Origin: Aporrectodea caliginosa
Lineage: Eukaryota; Annelida; Clitellata; Crassiclitellata; Lumbricidae
Reading direction: 5' to 3'
Length of the DNA: 64,000 nt
Assembly (NCBI GenBank): GCA_020284085.1
Contig: JACEVL010000515.1
Coordinates: forward strand, 211,001-275,000
Shown here piece by piece: positions 44,475 through 57,250 of the stretch (the stretch's first letter is position 1; every line of letters starts with the position of its first letter). Both the position numbers and the translations under genes were made by a program. The notes below the pieces were generated by a model that ran no database searches, had not been told where the DNA came from, and saw only the letters and a program-made list of their open reading frames with translations.

Positions 44475-45292
44475 CCTTGCACTAACTCTAATTAGGTCAT
44501 TCGTCGTAACAGCGTGATTTCATACTTTGATGTAGCGCAATGCGAGGTGCATCGGGTTCATGGACGCCTAGTGAAGAAAGAAAGCTCCTATGTGTAAAAT
44601 CCCAATTTTTATAATATGCCTACTGTACTTCTGTTGAGTAAGAAAGCTTCAATTAGGCCTACAAATAATTTTTAGTTGAGACGCTTAATTTTCTTATGAG
44701 ATTTATCACTGTTGTTCAACAAGTTATTACTACTAGGCCTAAATCAGGCTAAATGTAGGCCTAGAGATATCGAATGGGCTATAGGCTACCTTACGGTAAA
44801 AGTTTATTTTACGCCACGCTGTCTCCGCCAGCATTTCTATGGACATTAGATTGGTCCTTTGTGAAAATATAGCCTATGGGACCTATATGGGTTGTTGGCA
44901 TGTTGAAATCAAGTCAGACGAGGATTTCAGAATAGCTTAATAAACATGCTCAGAAACCGTAATATCGTTTTCAGAAGCGTCCTCTTCTTAATAGGGCCTA
45001 CGTCTCTTACAACAGAGAAGCCTTCATTTAACCCATATATACTCTGGTCTTATAAAAGAATTATTCGGTAGATGGCCGAAACCCAAACACTCAGAACTTC
45101 CTACAGTAGATCACTCACTCGAATCATTTGTCATTAATGGTCGTCTGAAAATTGACAATATCTGCTAAATGTCTGTTATTTCACTATCCTGCAATGTTTG
45201 TCTGGTTTTTGTTTAGATCGTTTTTTGTTTCTCTTTCGATAAGTTTAGTATCATTCAACCATTTCTCTACTGTAGTAGGTATGGTTCTGTTC

Positions 45293-45335
45293 TGCGTGTG
45301 TGTGTGTGTGCGCGCGCATGTGTGTGTTTGTGTGC

Positions 45336-45411
<76 letters not shown>

Positions 45412-45545
45412 GACAGACAGACAGACAGAGAGACAGACAGACAGAGAGACAGACACAGAGACAGAGACAGAGACAGACAGATACAGAGACAGAGACAGAG
45501 ACAGAGACAGGCAGACAGATAGACAGGCAGACAGGCAGATAGTTA
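45293..45545 (+). repeat. (GT)n then (CAGA)n
   Basis: (GT)n to about 45375, then GACAGACAGAC / AGAGACAG units. Confidence 0.93.
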
Positions 45546-45859
45546 AGTTGGGCACAAGCGGAAATTGGAGCGGAAGCCGGGGAGACCGGGAAATGGGAAG
45601 TTGATGGAGGGAGAGATTAGAAAAAGGAAAAGATGGATGGAGAAAAGAGATGGAAAGGAAGGTAGAGTACCAACGAGGGTAGAACTGGACAGCAAAAGGG
45701 TGTTTAAATGTAAAAGAGGGAGCGGAGGGAAAGGCTGGAAAGGTGAGGAAATAGTCACTATCCAACCGCCAAGATCTGCTTTGTTCTTCCTCATAATCTT
45801 TCTCTCCTTCGACATCTCCATAGTCTCTTCCTCTCAGATTCTGCAATCCCTTCTTCATT

Positions 45860-46020
45860 TATAGGCTACTTCGTTCAGAAGCGCTCCCAGTGCGCAAGGC
45901 CCCGCGAAAAGAAGCAGGTTTTGAGAAAACAGAAGGAATTGTAGGGCGAACAGACGGAGAAAGTGCATTCCAAAGAGAGGGACCAGTTGAAGCAAAGGAT
46001 GGAGACTGAGCCATAGCAGT
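45860..46020 (-). mobile_element. LINE C-terminal fragment
   Basis: On the minus strand it reads SPSFASTGPSLWNALSPSVR ... ASFRGALR, the conserved W-N-x-L-P-like end of CR1/L2 reverse transcriptase ORFs. It lies back to back with the next fragment. Confidence 0.6.
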
Positions 46021-46059
46021 TACGTATGTGTGTAATGTATGTAATGTATGTGATGTAGG

Positions 46060-46245
46060 TATGAGGCCCTCCACCTGGAATGGCCTCCCTTTGGATCTGC
46101 GTCTTGTCTAGGGGATTCTGTGTGCACTTTATACAAACACTTGCAGGCTGTTCTTTCCACCGAGAAAGGGCCGCGAGCGATTCTGGGTAGTTATCTCTGA
46201 GAGGCGCTATATAAATGCTCTTACCGAATGAATGAAAGTATGCAT
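46060..46245 (+). mobile_element. LINE 3' fragment
   Basis: RPSTWNGLPLDLRLV matches the LINE C-terminus, then TCTGAGAGGCGCTATATAAATG and an AATGAATGAAAG tail follow. Confidence 0.65.
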
Positions 46246-46310
46246 TGTATGTACGCTTGTATGCATGCATGTGTGAATGCACGTGCCTGTGCATTCAATA
46301 CATATGTAGG

Positions 46311-46341
46311 CGACGTGCGTGCGTGCGTGCGTGCTTGCGTG

Positions 46342-46439
<98 letters not shown>

Positions 46440-46440
46440 A
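46311..46440 (+). repeat. (GT)n
   Basis: GTGC units, then a long pure (GT)n ending GCGCGCGCG. Confidence 0.93.
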
Positions 46441-46771
46441 TGCAAGTGTATTTGTCTACATCTGTTTGTCTGACGTATAGATAAGCCCATGCATGATGTA
46501 TAATAATATTAGTAGACTATAATATAGTAGTATAGTAGTACAAATATCCTGCCTCCTTTGTCTCCAGCTCTGCATAATATAAAGGGAAAGCCTTATAAGG
46601 AAGGACCTGTTTACATACGTTTTTTTTCATAAGCGAAACACCGGATCCTTTGTTGGGAGACACCAGACGCTCATCGCATCCGCCGCTTTTCCAGTTCTTT
46701 GTTTCAATTCGAGAGTACCCCTTCAGTCAATGTAAATAAGGGCACATCCAGGGTGTAGGGGTCTCTGCGTC

Positions 46772-46890
46772 ACACACAAACACAAACACACACACACACA
46801 CACGCACACACACATACACACACACACAGTCACAGACACACACACAGAGTCACAGACACAGACACACATAATCAGTGCGTGTGTGCGTGC
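46772..46890 (+). repeat. (CA)n
   Basis: CACACA with CAGAGT interruptions. Confidence 0.88.
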
Positions 46891-48319
46891 GTGCATGTGT
46901 GTGAACAGAGGCTCATTCGGAGGTTGAGAGAAGATGAGGACGAGGACGAGGAGTCAGGATTTCAAGACTCCGGATATTTATTGTTATGAAACTATATATT
47001 CCAAAATCCAGTATAACTGAGGAAAACCTGATTCCCTATCGAAATTGAGGACAGGGTCGAATGCCTACCCCGACGATGGTGATATTGTTCAGATTGTACA
47101 GGAGTCTGAAGAGCACACGAGGTACACCACGTACACAATGCAACAACGAACCCACGGGAATTGGGGTGTGAATCCATACTTATACCTATGTACGGTGTAC
47201 CCACCTCGACACACGAGGGCTGTCCAATGTAAATACATGTAGCTATCGTATACCCATGGGTGCGCAGTATCCTATAGCCCACACACAAATATCTAACCTT
47301 TTCAAACGAAAGCAACATCGTCAATTTCCGAAAATTGGAGGGGACGAAGATAACACAGATTCCGTGTTATTATTTAAAAATCAACGTAGTTTTTCTCTTA
47401 CCCGTATTCAGTGGCGTCTACCAATGGGTGGTTGTTAGAATGATCTTCCACGGTTGCTAGAAGTGGGGGAGGAGTAATTTGTGGACATAAACGGGGGTTG
47501 TTGTTGTTGATATCTGTATATTTATTTACATTTCGGAAGGCAAGAAGCTCCTAACGACTAGGGGTACAGAAGTGCGTCGTAAGCCCCCCCCCATCGGAAG
47601 CCGACGCAATTTTGAGCGTTTGATACCAGATGGAGTACATTTTTTGCTCTTGTTTACCTCAAAGTTTTCAAAAGTTGGGGGCCGTCCCAACCTGTTCGAA
47701 AATTGGGGGGACGCGTCCAACGGGTCCCATAGGGTGGTTGCGCCTATGCTTTGTCAGGCGCTAAATTAAAGAAAAGTTATTATATTATTATATTATAGTA
47801 CTACTGTACTTAGAAGGTACTGATGCTGGTCTCGATTTGCGCTCGTTAGCAATTTGTCTGCTTCAACAGTTGATTAACTCCTCGAATCCCCGCGATGTAT
47901 TCCCGTGAAAATCTCGGTCTTAATATTGTTTCAGCTTTTTTCATTCTGCAGAAATGTTGCCGACAGCAATTATCTAATGCCAAACAGTGCAACAAACCCA
48001 AATGAACGCAGAGTAGTGCACTACTTTTTAAAACCGGGATCTAGCAGCTTTTGATGGAAATTGAGGAGTTCTGGGATAGAGAACGCCTAATTCGAGAGGG
48101 TCTGAGGTCGCGTCGTATAAGATACCCTAGCAGCGGGGTACAGTGGGGCGGGGCTCCGGAAGCAACCGAATTTTTAAGCAGTTAGCCCTTAAACTGAGCA
48201 CAGTTTGGCCTACATTCGCTGTTCTTTGTGGTATGATACTTGTATCCATCAACATAACAATTCTAGATTAACAGATTAACCGATGATATAGATAATTATA
48301 GGCCTTTTGTGCATCATAT

Positions 48320-48392
<73 letters not shown>

Positions 48393-48507
48393 GTCTGTCT
48401 GTCTGACTCTGTCTCTCTCTGTGTGTCTCTCTCTGTCTCTGTCTGTCTGTCTGTCCCTCTGTGTGTGTCTGTCTGTCTGTCTCTCTCTCTTTATATATAT
48501 ATATATT

Positions 48508-48539
<32 letters not shown>

Positions 48540-48545
48540 TATATA
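48320..48545 (+). repeat. (TC)n, (TCTG)n, (TA)n compound microsatellite
   Basis: (TC)n 48320-48388, TCTG variants to 48491, then (TA)n to 48545. Confidence 0.93.
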
Positions 48546-48960
48546 ATAAATTTACATAGACATATCGACCATATCTATATGGTCTTATGCATAGTGGGGT
48601 ACATCTAAAGCATCTTATCGGATCTACAGGAAATCTACGCCGGTGTAAGTGATGGGAATTGCACTATTATAGGGTGATGGTGTTAATGGCGGTGACCGAG
48701 GTGCGTTCGCGTGTGCGCGTGTGAGCCGCGGTCGTACGTCTGTGCAGTACTTCTAAGTAAAAGACTTTGAAAAGTCTTGTGTTTGTTTTTGAGGAGCGCG
48801 CGAAATGCTATATAAACTCAATGGCGGCGGTGTTGGTGGTAGCGGCGGCATCTGGTGAGAGAGCTGGTTAAACCATGCACAATGCACTCGCGGGCGATGC
48901 GGTACGTACACGCATGCGCAGTCCAAGGCACCGTCGGCGGGGGTAGGTCGTAATCAGCCT

Positions 48961-48998
48961 CTGGCGGGCGGGCGGGCGGGCGGGCGGGCGGGCGGGCC
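48961..48998 (+). repeat. (GGGC)n, G-quadruplex-capable
   Basis: Eight consecutive CGGG units starting at about 48963 give many closely spaced G3 runs. Confidence 0.88.
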
Positions 48999-49169
48999 TG
49001 ACATGGGTCGTCGCGAGGCCTCTGATGGGAGGGAGAGAGCGATCGAGGGAACGGGTACGACGCCAGGTTGTCGGGGAAAGAGAGGGACGAGAAGAAAGGC
49101 TGGAGAGATAAGTCAAGAGAACCGACCAGATAACTGCTATATAGTAGGCGCCTGTTTATATACATGTAC

Positions 49170-49345
49170 AAATATGCATATATATATATGTATATATATA
49201 TGCATATGTAAATATATATGTATATATGTATATGTATATGAATAGGTATAATGTATATGTATATGTATATGTATATGTGTATATATATATGTATATGTAT
49301 GTATATGTATATATGCATATGTGTATATATATATATATGCTTTAA
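49170..49345 (+). repeat. (TATATG)n
   Basis: Alternating TATATATG / GTATATGTATAT. Confidence 0.88.
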
Positions 49346-49888
49346 CACGCGTAGGGTCCATATCGATATATGCTTGGATATTCATATATCATCTGAATTA
49401 TATGAATGTCATATAAATAAAAGCCTACATCATATAAATCGCTCCACAAGCCCGAGCGGTTCCGTCTCCTGGAAATAAACTCCCACCAGATCACTACAAC
49501 TACTATCTGATCCATCCGACGGACTCACCACCATACCTGCACGTCTCGCTATCTCTCTGCTGGTATTTCACAGAAAAAACTAAAAAAAACATTTCCCTTT
49601 CCCACAAACCCTATCCTGATTCTTCCTCTTATCCTGATTCCTCATCTTCAACTTCGCATCTCCCATCGCTCCGATTCTAAACACCATCCTCCGTACCCGT
49701 CGGCTGCAGACCTCCAGACGACGCTTTGACCTTGATCTGGAATCGATTCTGACCCCATCACTTGTCTATCGATTTCATTTTGACTGAGCACATGTAAAAA
49801 GCTGGTTTCCGCTATACTTAGTTTTATTGGCGTTGTCGAAATCATGACATTACGATTACTAATACGACACGTGCGTGTAAGGGTGTGC

Positions 49889-49983
<95 letters not shown>

Positions 49984-50010
49984 TGTGTATGCGAGTGTGG
50001 GTGTGCGTTA
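49889..50010 (+). repeat. (GT)n
   Basis: About 90 bp of pure GT then GA/GC variants. Confidence 0.93.
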
Positions 50011-50047
50011 GTGAGCGGGTACATTGAGCCGTCTCCTTTAAATGATT

Positions 50048-50160
50048 GAAAGGAGGGGAGGAGAAGGAAGAGGAAGAGGAAGAAAGGGGTTAGAGGTGGA
50101 ATGGGAGAATGCGGATGTAGAAGAGGAGAAGGAGGAAGAGGTGGAGGAAGAGAAGGAGGT
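50048..50160 (+). repeat. Purine-rich tract
   Basis: GGAGGGGAGGAGAAGGAAGA-like sequence. Confidence 0.75.
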
Positions 50161-50296
50161 TACCGCAGTGGATACGTGGAAAGGGGAACATTTAGATAAA
50201 GGCGTTGTATTTATGGTTTGCTCGTGGTCTTATTTAAATATCTTAGGTCGCTTTCGGAAGTATAATATTTACTTCAAGTACTTAAAGCCTATATAT

Positions 50297-50328
<32 letters not shown>

Positions 50329-50339
50329 CAGGTGAAATA

Positions 50340-51140
50340 TAATCCTTCTTCGTGTGATGCCCCTGCCTGCTTCGTGGTCTTCTTCCTCTTCTTCTTGTGT
50401 CGGTGGTTGAGCATCCACAGCGATGATGAGGTGTGTTTGAACAAAGAACAAAGAAACAAAGGACAAAGGGAGGAGCAGGAGGAGGAGGAGCAGGAAGAAG
50501 ATGATGGCCAAGAAAAAGCGCGGGAAGAACACAGGGCCATTCTTCCACTTCCTCATCCCACATCCAATCCCGAGCGCAGCAGCAGCCGCCCTCTCCACTA
50601 CTCTCTTCCCTCTTCCCTCTTCCATCCACCCAACGACCCTTCTACTTCTAGGGCAACGTTATTATGTGCGACCGATAGCCCCATCGTCGTCGCCCTATCC
50701 GCGCCTGCTGCTGCTGCTGCTGCAAGTGATGATGATAAGGAGCTTAGTTCTAGTGCTCGCCTGGTCCTGCTGCTGCTGCTGCTGTTGCTATGCAGATACC
50801 GCGCCGTGGCTGTTGCTGGGCCACTGTAATTTATCCCAGCGTTCGTCAAGTCTCGCTGATAATCAAATACTCGACACTGGAAATCGAGGTAGGTACCGAT
50901 CTCTCCACGAAACGCCTCGGAGCTCATGTAATGTAATGTAAATGCCGAGCATTGTAACGCAACGTTCGTACATAAGTATGTACGCATCTGAATAGTTAAT
51001 GTCAGTGTTTTAGTCGTCAGAAAAGAGCTGGATTGGGGAGGGGCGAAGATTTCACAGATCTGCAAAGTGCACGAATGCAGGTCAAAATCTAATGTTGTTG
51101 CACTAAAACACTCACTACTTACGGGCATCTGTGCACCGGC
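50340..51140. other. CTG/CAG-rich segment, no convincing gene
   Basis: Overlapping frames on both strands (for example 50332-50829 plus and 51128-50598 minus) are driven by CTG/CAG and TTC/GAG runs. No family recognised. Confidence 0.4.
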
Positions 51141-51452
51141 GCAATAGAAGTTGCTAATTACATTACATCTTACCAGCGGACGATCCCTTACTTGTTACCA
51201 GGACCTTCGGTAGTTTAATTATCACTGACTAGTAGTGATCCCTTGTTTTACTCATTTATCTATTATAATTTTTATTGTTCTCTTTATTTGCTATTATGTG
51301 CACTGTGTAACTTGTTGCAATGTGTCAACAAGGTTTTTCAATAAACGAATATGCAATATGAAGATGATAACATTCTAAATAGTTGTATGTAATAATAGCA
51401 TAAAACCTAATTCATATTTTTCAGTTGTTTTATGTGCAGAGCAGAAAATTTG

Positions 51453-51603
51453 GTTCGAGATTTCTGTTCCACCAGCACCCCTAGCCAACTGAGCTATAAT
51501 GAGTACACTGACCGTACACTGTCGGTAGGAAGATGAGACGGCGAGGGAGAGGATAGGCCACCCGCCCTCATATGCCGAGGCTAAGAAAATGAAGTTGCTA
51601 ACA
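51453..51603. mobile_element. Rearranged SINE of the 17237 family
   Basis: A tRNA-like head reads on the minus strand (TATAGCTCAGTTGGCTAG; B-box-like TCTCGAACC) at 51453-51503, but the conserved core GCCGAGGCTAAGAAAATGAAG is on the plus strand. The two halves are inverted relative to the 17237 copy. Confidence 0.55.
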
Positions 51604-52149
51604 CTTCATACCCATGGCTGCCTCAGGGTTAGTTTAAAGGAGTGCCCTTCTTGTTCTACTTACGTTGCATAAATTGGTGACGTCGTCCATCTTGTTGTAG
51701 TCGACACCGGAAGAAGGAATTGGTCACCATCACTTTGTGGGACAAAGTTATGCCCGTGCTTGTAGGATGTGTGAATGGCCCTGGCATGCCCCTGCCTCTT
51801 GAATAATCATTAATTAATCATTCAAATCTACAGGGCGGAAACTCTATTCCCTTGTTATAGTCTATTGAAAATTAAATACCTGCATAGCAGATAAACAATA
51901 TATGGGGCCCCATACAGGCTGAGTCCCGGGCCACGTGGCCTTTTTTCAGGGCCAGGACCCCCATACACACCTAGGCGTGGCAATGAAACAGCTCAAGCGT
52001 GGTCTACCTCTGCATGGGCATGAATGGCCACAACTGAGCTACTCATTGCCCTTTGGCAATTAGAGTCGATGAATGGGATCAGACAATTAGTTTCCGCTGT
52101 TTAGGAAACAGTAATTGGTCTATCTTGTGTGGTTAGCCAAACTCTATAG

Positions 52150-52400
52150 CAAATAGGACTAAATAGTGTATTGTATCGCGTTCCATCGTATTCCATAGCG
52201 TTGTGTCACATCATATATTATTATGATGTATCTCATATTGTATCAAATGGTATCATAGTGTGCCTTTCAGTGTCATTTTGTATAAAATGATGGCATATGG
52301 TATCACACTGTGATGTATGATTTTATTATTGTATCGTGCTGTATTGAATCAGGGTACATCATACTGTATCAGAGTGCACCAATCACTTTGTAACGTGTAT
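52150..52400 (+). repeat. Degenerate TATCATATTG-like repeats
   Basis: Many short variants of GTATCATAGTG / GTATCGTGCTG without fixed period; looks like a decayed tandem array. Confidence 0.5.
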
Positions 52401-52729
52401 GTATACTCGTGAATATTAGTTGATTGTACTACAGGCCTACTCTTTATAATCTCCTATAGCGCATGGTGTAGTAAATGCACGTATCAACTCACTCTCCATA
52501 TAGAGCCCTTTGGGAATATCTCAAAATAGATGACTACCTAGGAACATTATAAACTAAACAATCAAACCTAACACATGTATACGATATGTAGCGGTGTATA
52601 GTGTTCTGTCTGCCCCTTTTGGTTATATAAACGAAAATACAATACACTACTCATTTTCAGTTTATACTCACTGCGTTGTTACCTTCTATTGAACCAGAAT
52701 TAGTCTTATTATGCATTTAATAAGCGCCA

Positions 52730-54040
52730 CTATATGATGATCAAGTATCAGTCGATGGCGCTGAGATATTGTGCGTTAAGGACTTGTTCAAGGTCTTCCC
52801 ACGGTAGCCGTCTTAGGGGAGTCTCAGACCCTTACATTTGGCATTGTATATCCAGGATGTATCACGTTGTGTCGTTTTGCATTGTGTTCTATAACTTTAT
52901 TACATGTACTCGATGCTCATCAAGTGTATAACTCCGAGTTATTGTAAATCAACATTGTAATAGATTTTCTGGCAGTTTGTGAATGCGTCTCTGCAGCATA
53001 TACCGCAGGGGTTGCAAAAATCCTATGAGTTCATCTCAGATTTCACAACGTATACATGCAGACCGCATATATATATATGTATTCTATACATATACACACT
53101 TTTCATAGGTTTAAATAGCTGTATAACATCAGCATATATAAATGAAACAACTTTATAAGAAGCATCCACGTGATATTATGCATATATATCAATGGACAGA
53201 GAAGTTCCTGTATAAACATGTCTTCGTATACATAAATATAGCCTAGAGTTCGCCTACTGTTTGATTTAATGCTGGTCCCACCTAATCAAGCTCAATTTCC
53301 AAATCTCATATTCACAGGTGGTCTCTATCTTGAATGTATATGTATACCACCTGTGGTTATATATATTCACAGGTGGTAGCTATTTGCGTATAGGGATCCG
53401 TCTAAACTATACGTGTGGATATATAACGTACACGTATGCAGGCCTATTCTTGTCATTACCTGGAGTGTGTATATATATGTGAGTTGGTTCTCAGTATGGT
53501 GGGAAACACGGTGCATTTATTATGCGGAAGTCCATCAATTGACTCCTTACTGAGCCCGTGAAATTGTGTAACAGTGTTTAGAGGCTCTATGTGTGTATGT
53601 ATGCGTGCTTCTATCTGTAGGTATCCCTGCATGTGTGGGTATGTATGTATCAATGTATGTGTCCATGCTTGGACTCCCATGTCCAATTGAGTAATCAGAA
53701 ATAACAATTTCCGTAATTAGCTCATGCATGTATTATTGTATATGTAGCCTAATATATTCATATGATGTGCTAGTTTAAACTATATGTACATATCTATATA
53801 TAGGTGTATATAATTATATACTCACATCCATTATACAAGTCATGTAGGCATCGGTTACACCATGGGTGATCACTATATATATACCTACATATATAGAGAC
53901 CCTCATTCTCTGAGTATCGGAATTCGTTTGGTAGTTGATGTTGTCCGTGATTATTGCCGTTAACGATTGAGAGTTGTGATTGAAGTAAGAGAATACTGAC
54001 TATACTGAGTTGAGTGTATATATGTATATATGTGTAGACT
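52730..54040. other. No gene seen
   Basis: AT-rich spacer with TATATA runs and three CACAGGTGGT motifs near 53316-53386, two of which form an inverted pair. Confidence 0.5.
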
Positions 54041-54050
54041 GTAGAGTGAT

Positions 54051-54386
54051 TGGCATTTGGCAGTAGTCAATTACCGCAGCTATAGTATAATACCCGATAG
54101 TTAAACTACTTTTAAAGTATTATATATATGCAAACACTATACTTAACTAATTTTCAAAAGTAATTGAAACTGGTAGTTAAAGAATAAAATCTCAATTTTT
54201 ATGATAATTGCACTTCTAACAACTTTTTCAGCAGAGGATTTTTGAGTTGCATACTTATCAGCTTGGCTGTATTGAGCTTGTCTTTTCTGTCGAAGTTTCA
54301 ATAGACTATTTGTTATTTACCTCAAAAGTATACTTCAAAAGTAGTTGTAGTTAACTACCTTTAAAGTAATTAGCGCCAATCACTAT
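54051..54386. mobile_element. MITE-like element with AGTGATTGGC termini
   Basis: AGTGATTGGC near 54051 is inverted as GCCAATCACT near 54386, and both ends are followed inward by TAGTTAACTAC / ACTTTTAAAGTA blocks. This is hAT-like end structure, but no 8-bp flanking duplication is preserved. Confidence 0.6.
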
Positions 54387-54647
54387 ATAAATATAAAACG
54401 ATGTTGTTATTTATTTTTAAGTATATGTCTGTAAATAAATGGTGGTTTGTGTTTGTGTAGGTCTAATAATAGAGTCGCTGAGCACACGTTCTGATGTTAA
54501 CACTCTGAGAAGAAACGTTACTCAAAAAGAGAAATTGTTTCAGGTAAGCTTAATAATTTCCTGTATACGCCCTTGATTTGGATGAGAATTATCTGACGAC
54601 AACATATAGGCATAATAATTATAAGCTTACTATTAGGGGCCTACTAT

Positions 54648-54822
54648 AAGTGATGTGGTCTCGAGACCGTGGTCTTGGTCTCGGGACCGTCTCGAGACCG
54701 ATAAATACGGTCTTGGTCTTGGTCGCGAATATACCGGTCTTGGTCTTTAAAGGTGCGGTCTTGGTCTTGGACCACGCGGTCTCGGTCTTGGTCTGAGAGC
54801 TTTGGTCTTGTGCACAACACTG
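54648..54822. mobile_element. GGTCTTGG-rich short element (hAT-like ends)
   Basis: AGTGATGTGGTCTCGAGACC on the left and GGTCTTGTGCACAACACTG on the right are imperfectly inverted. The interior is a degenerate array of GGTCTTGGTCT / GGTCTCG. No clear target duplication. Confidence 0.5.
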
Positions 54823-54824
54823 AT

Positions 54825-54895
54825 TATTATTAATTAGCAACTTATATAGCGCAGGTGTCCAATGCCAAGGCATCAACCGATGGTGCACAAAACCA
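54825..54895 (-). mobile_element. Retroelement 3' end (GTTGCTAA tail)
   Basis: The minus strand reads CACCTGCGCTATATAAGTTGCTAA with an AATAATAATC tail. Related to 34575-34700. Confidence 0.55.
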
Positions 54896-54899
54896 AGCC

Positions 54900-56500
54900 A
54901 CAATCAGGTCTTGCTCCAGAAGCTCAGTCAGCCCAAGACAGAGACAACCCAAATGGTCGATATGCAATTTTAAAAAAGATATATTTGTCTTCTGTAGAGA
55001 ACGAAATAACACAAGTAGGCTAACTGAGCAAAATAAACTGATACAAGGAGGAAGTTCAGAATTTACGTCCTACCGAAAAGGCTCGTTTACCAAGAACAGT
55101 TCTTGTGTTTGTAATGACCAAAGAGAGGCAATCAGATATATAGCCTTTGAATAGCGGTAACACGGAGGAATATGGACTTACTTTAAATGTTGTGGTTGGC
55201 TGCAGTTCAATGTTTTATAAACCATAAGCCCCAGTTTGAAAGAGATTCTTTGGTGTACAAAATAAATGCCATAATTTAAGTAGAGATGTTACCCGGTACA
55301 TGCTCATATTTTTATGTATTTGTTATGATCAAAAGAATTTCGAATTCTCTGTATCTTCTAGAAATCTGACTTTATAACACAAGTACGATGAGACTTATAG
55401 TAATATAGGCAGTTGATTACTCTAATGCACTTCCTACTGGTATTACAAAGTCAAATTTGTAGAAGCTCCAGAGAATATACATATGCATATATTCTATGTA
55501 ATTATGTAAATTAACTTATAATGTAAAGTTTGGCAATGTAGGTAGGAGAAGGTATAAGGTAAGTTATATAAGGTATACGGTTATCCCATCTCTAGCCAAG
55601 CAGGTCGCCGATCCTTAGGTTCTGCAGCTCGTGGGGACTTGATGGTCCCACGCTAAATTTAGACCAGTGTCAGACGGTGGCGTTAAATAAATGTATAAGA
55701 AGGCGTTGTTTTTAGTCTTGTTCATCTTGAGGTAGGCCAACGTACCCAAGTGTAACTGACTACAAGGAAAAACTCATTTGATTATTTGACCAACGCCCCA
55801 CACAATTATGGGAACAATATAACGTTTCTCACGCGGTTGTGGTCCTGGGTTGGAATAATTGACTTATGACTCTAGCACGGCTGCCACCGCCCTCGCCACC
55901 ACCATTACCACCACCAGTCCACTATACCACCACTACCACAACAACAATCCTCCGTGGCTCTCTTCCGGTCTTAGGGATTTGATCAGTCTCAACTTGTGGG
56001 TCTGTCCCAGGGATTGTGATTTTGTCGCGAAGAAACATCAAAAAGGCGCTACAAAAGTTTCAAGATTAGATTAGAACGTGTAAGAACAGTAACGGGTCTG
56101 AACATTCTTCGTTGACGTGTAGCCGGGAATTTATCTCGACAAACAATTAGCACATCTAATCTAATTAGCTTAATGGCCAGCAACGTCATTGTTATCGTTT
56201 AATACAACAAGGTTTTAATCAACGGCTGCGACTGGGTCCTCGAGATACGATGCAAGGTTCTGAAGTCTTATCTCGCCAGTCCTGATTATGTTCAACGGAT
56301 AACGTATACGGTCAACCAGCTATAGCAAAGGAAGGCCGCCCGTTTTAAATCTCGGCAACTTCATTTTCTCAGTCTCGGCATGCACTCAAGGGTTGTGGCA
56401 AATCAAGTCAGCCCATCAGCCCAGAGTGCTTGCTTAGGCCTATATCTGAAATTATAACAAAGGACGGTAGTAGAACAAAACATTCAGCAACATAACATTA
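54900..56500. other. No gene seen
   Basis: Spacer. 55610-55710 ends GGCGTTAAATAAATG and may be a LINE 3' remnant. A CCACCA run lies at 55885-55930. Confidence 0.4.
56335..56410 (-). mobile_element. SINE core fragment (17237 family)
   Basis: The minus strand contains GCCGAGACTGAGAAAATGAAG, the conserved core of 17237 and 51573. No head or tail is recognisable. Confidence 0.5.
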
Positions 56501-56512
56501 CAAGATAACAAT

Positions 56513-56580
56513 CAATCAACCAATGAATCAATCAATGAATCGATCAATCAATCAATCAATCAATCGATCAATAATCGATT
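56513..56580 (+). repeat. (ATCA)n
   Basis: CAATCAATCAATCGATC units. Confidence 0.85.
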
Positions 56581-56756
56581 ATTCAAAATATCTAGTTGAC
56601 ATAGACGCAAACTAGTACCACATTTGCTAGCAGGAATATATTACTAGCAACATAATAATTATAACAACATAACATAGCACCATAGGAGGACAACATAGCA
56701 AACAATAAATTCTTAAGAGGACATTTAAATCCGTCTTAGAACCATTGCAAAAGATT

Positions 56757-56828
56757 CTCCCTGGCGGGGAATCGAACCCCGGCCGCGGCGGTGAGAGCGC
56801 CGAATCCTAACCACTAGACTACCAGGGA
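56757..56828 (-). tRNA. tRNA-Glu (anticodon CTC)
   Basis: The minus strand gives a full 72-nt cloverleaf: acceptor TCCCTGG pairs with CCAGGGA, the D-arm has TCTAGTGGTTAGGATTC, the anticodon loop has CTC, and the T-arm is GGGGTTCGATTCCCC. It closely resembles metazoan tRNA-Glu. Both internal promoter boxes (TAGTCTAGTGG, GGTTCGATTCC) are intact, so it looks functional rather than a SINE head. It stands alone in AT-rich spacer, and the CCA end is not encoded, as expected in eukaryotes. Confidence 0.95.
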
Positions 56829-57042
56829 CCACGTACATGTTGCAACCGAACGCGATTAAACTCGAGATCCGCTGTTTGCTCGGAAAACATTACAATCCGT
56901 TGCCGCCGAGTGGGTCCATCCATCGGGAGTCGAGTTTCGTCATCTAGGCCTAGCTTTAATTAATTCCTATTTACCGACGTTTCTTTTCACTACGAGTAGG
57001 CTACGATAATAACTAATAAAGGTCTGATTAACCTAATAATGT

Positions 57043-57250
57043 GGCATCGTAGCCGACTGGTTAGAGCGCTCGGCCTGTAACGCGGAGAATACGGGTTCGA
57101 GTGTCTTCTGCTGACGGTCAGTGTGCATGGGGACCTTGGGCAAGTCCTTCACTCGCATTTGCTCAGCGCCGATGTTCTATCGTAGTCGTATGTGCACTTT
57201 GACCTTTAGAAGGAGGGTAATTTCAAATGCAATTGTATTATAATTAACGG
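57043..57250 (+). mobile_element. tRNA-derived SINE
   Basis: The head has TAGCCGACTGGTTAGAG (A box) and GGTTCGAGT (B box). It is followed by TTGGGCAAGTCCTTCACTCG, shared with 25785, and a 3' part with TGTGCACTTTGACCTT and an ATTGTATTATAATTA tail. The 3' part recurs at 8912-8985. It lies about 220 bp from the intact tRNA-Glu, from which it clearly differs. Confidence 0.85.

Noticed and set aside
50598..51128. 176-codon minus-strand frame
   Set aside because: Mostly CTG/CAG-driven Ala/Ser runs with no family signature.
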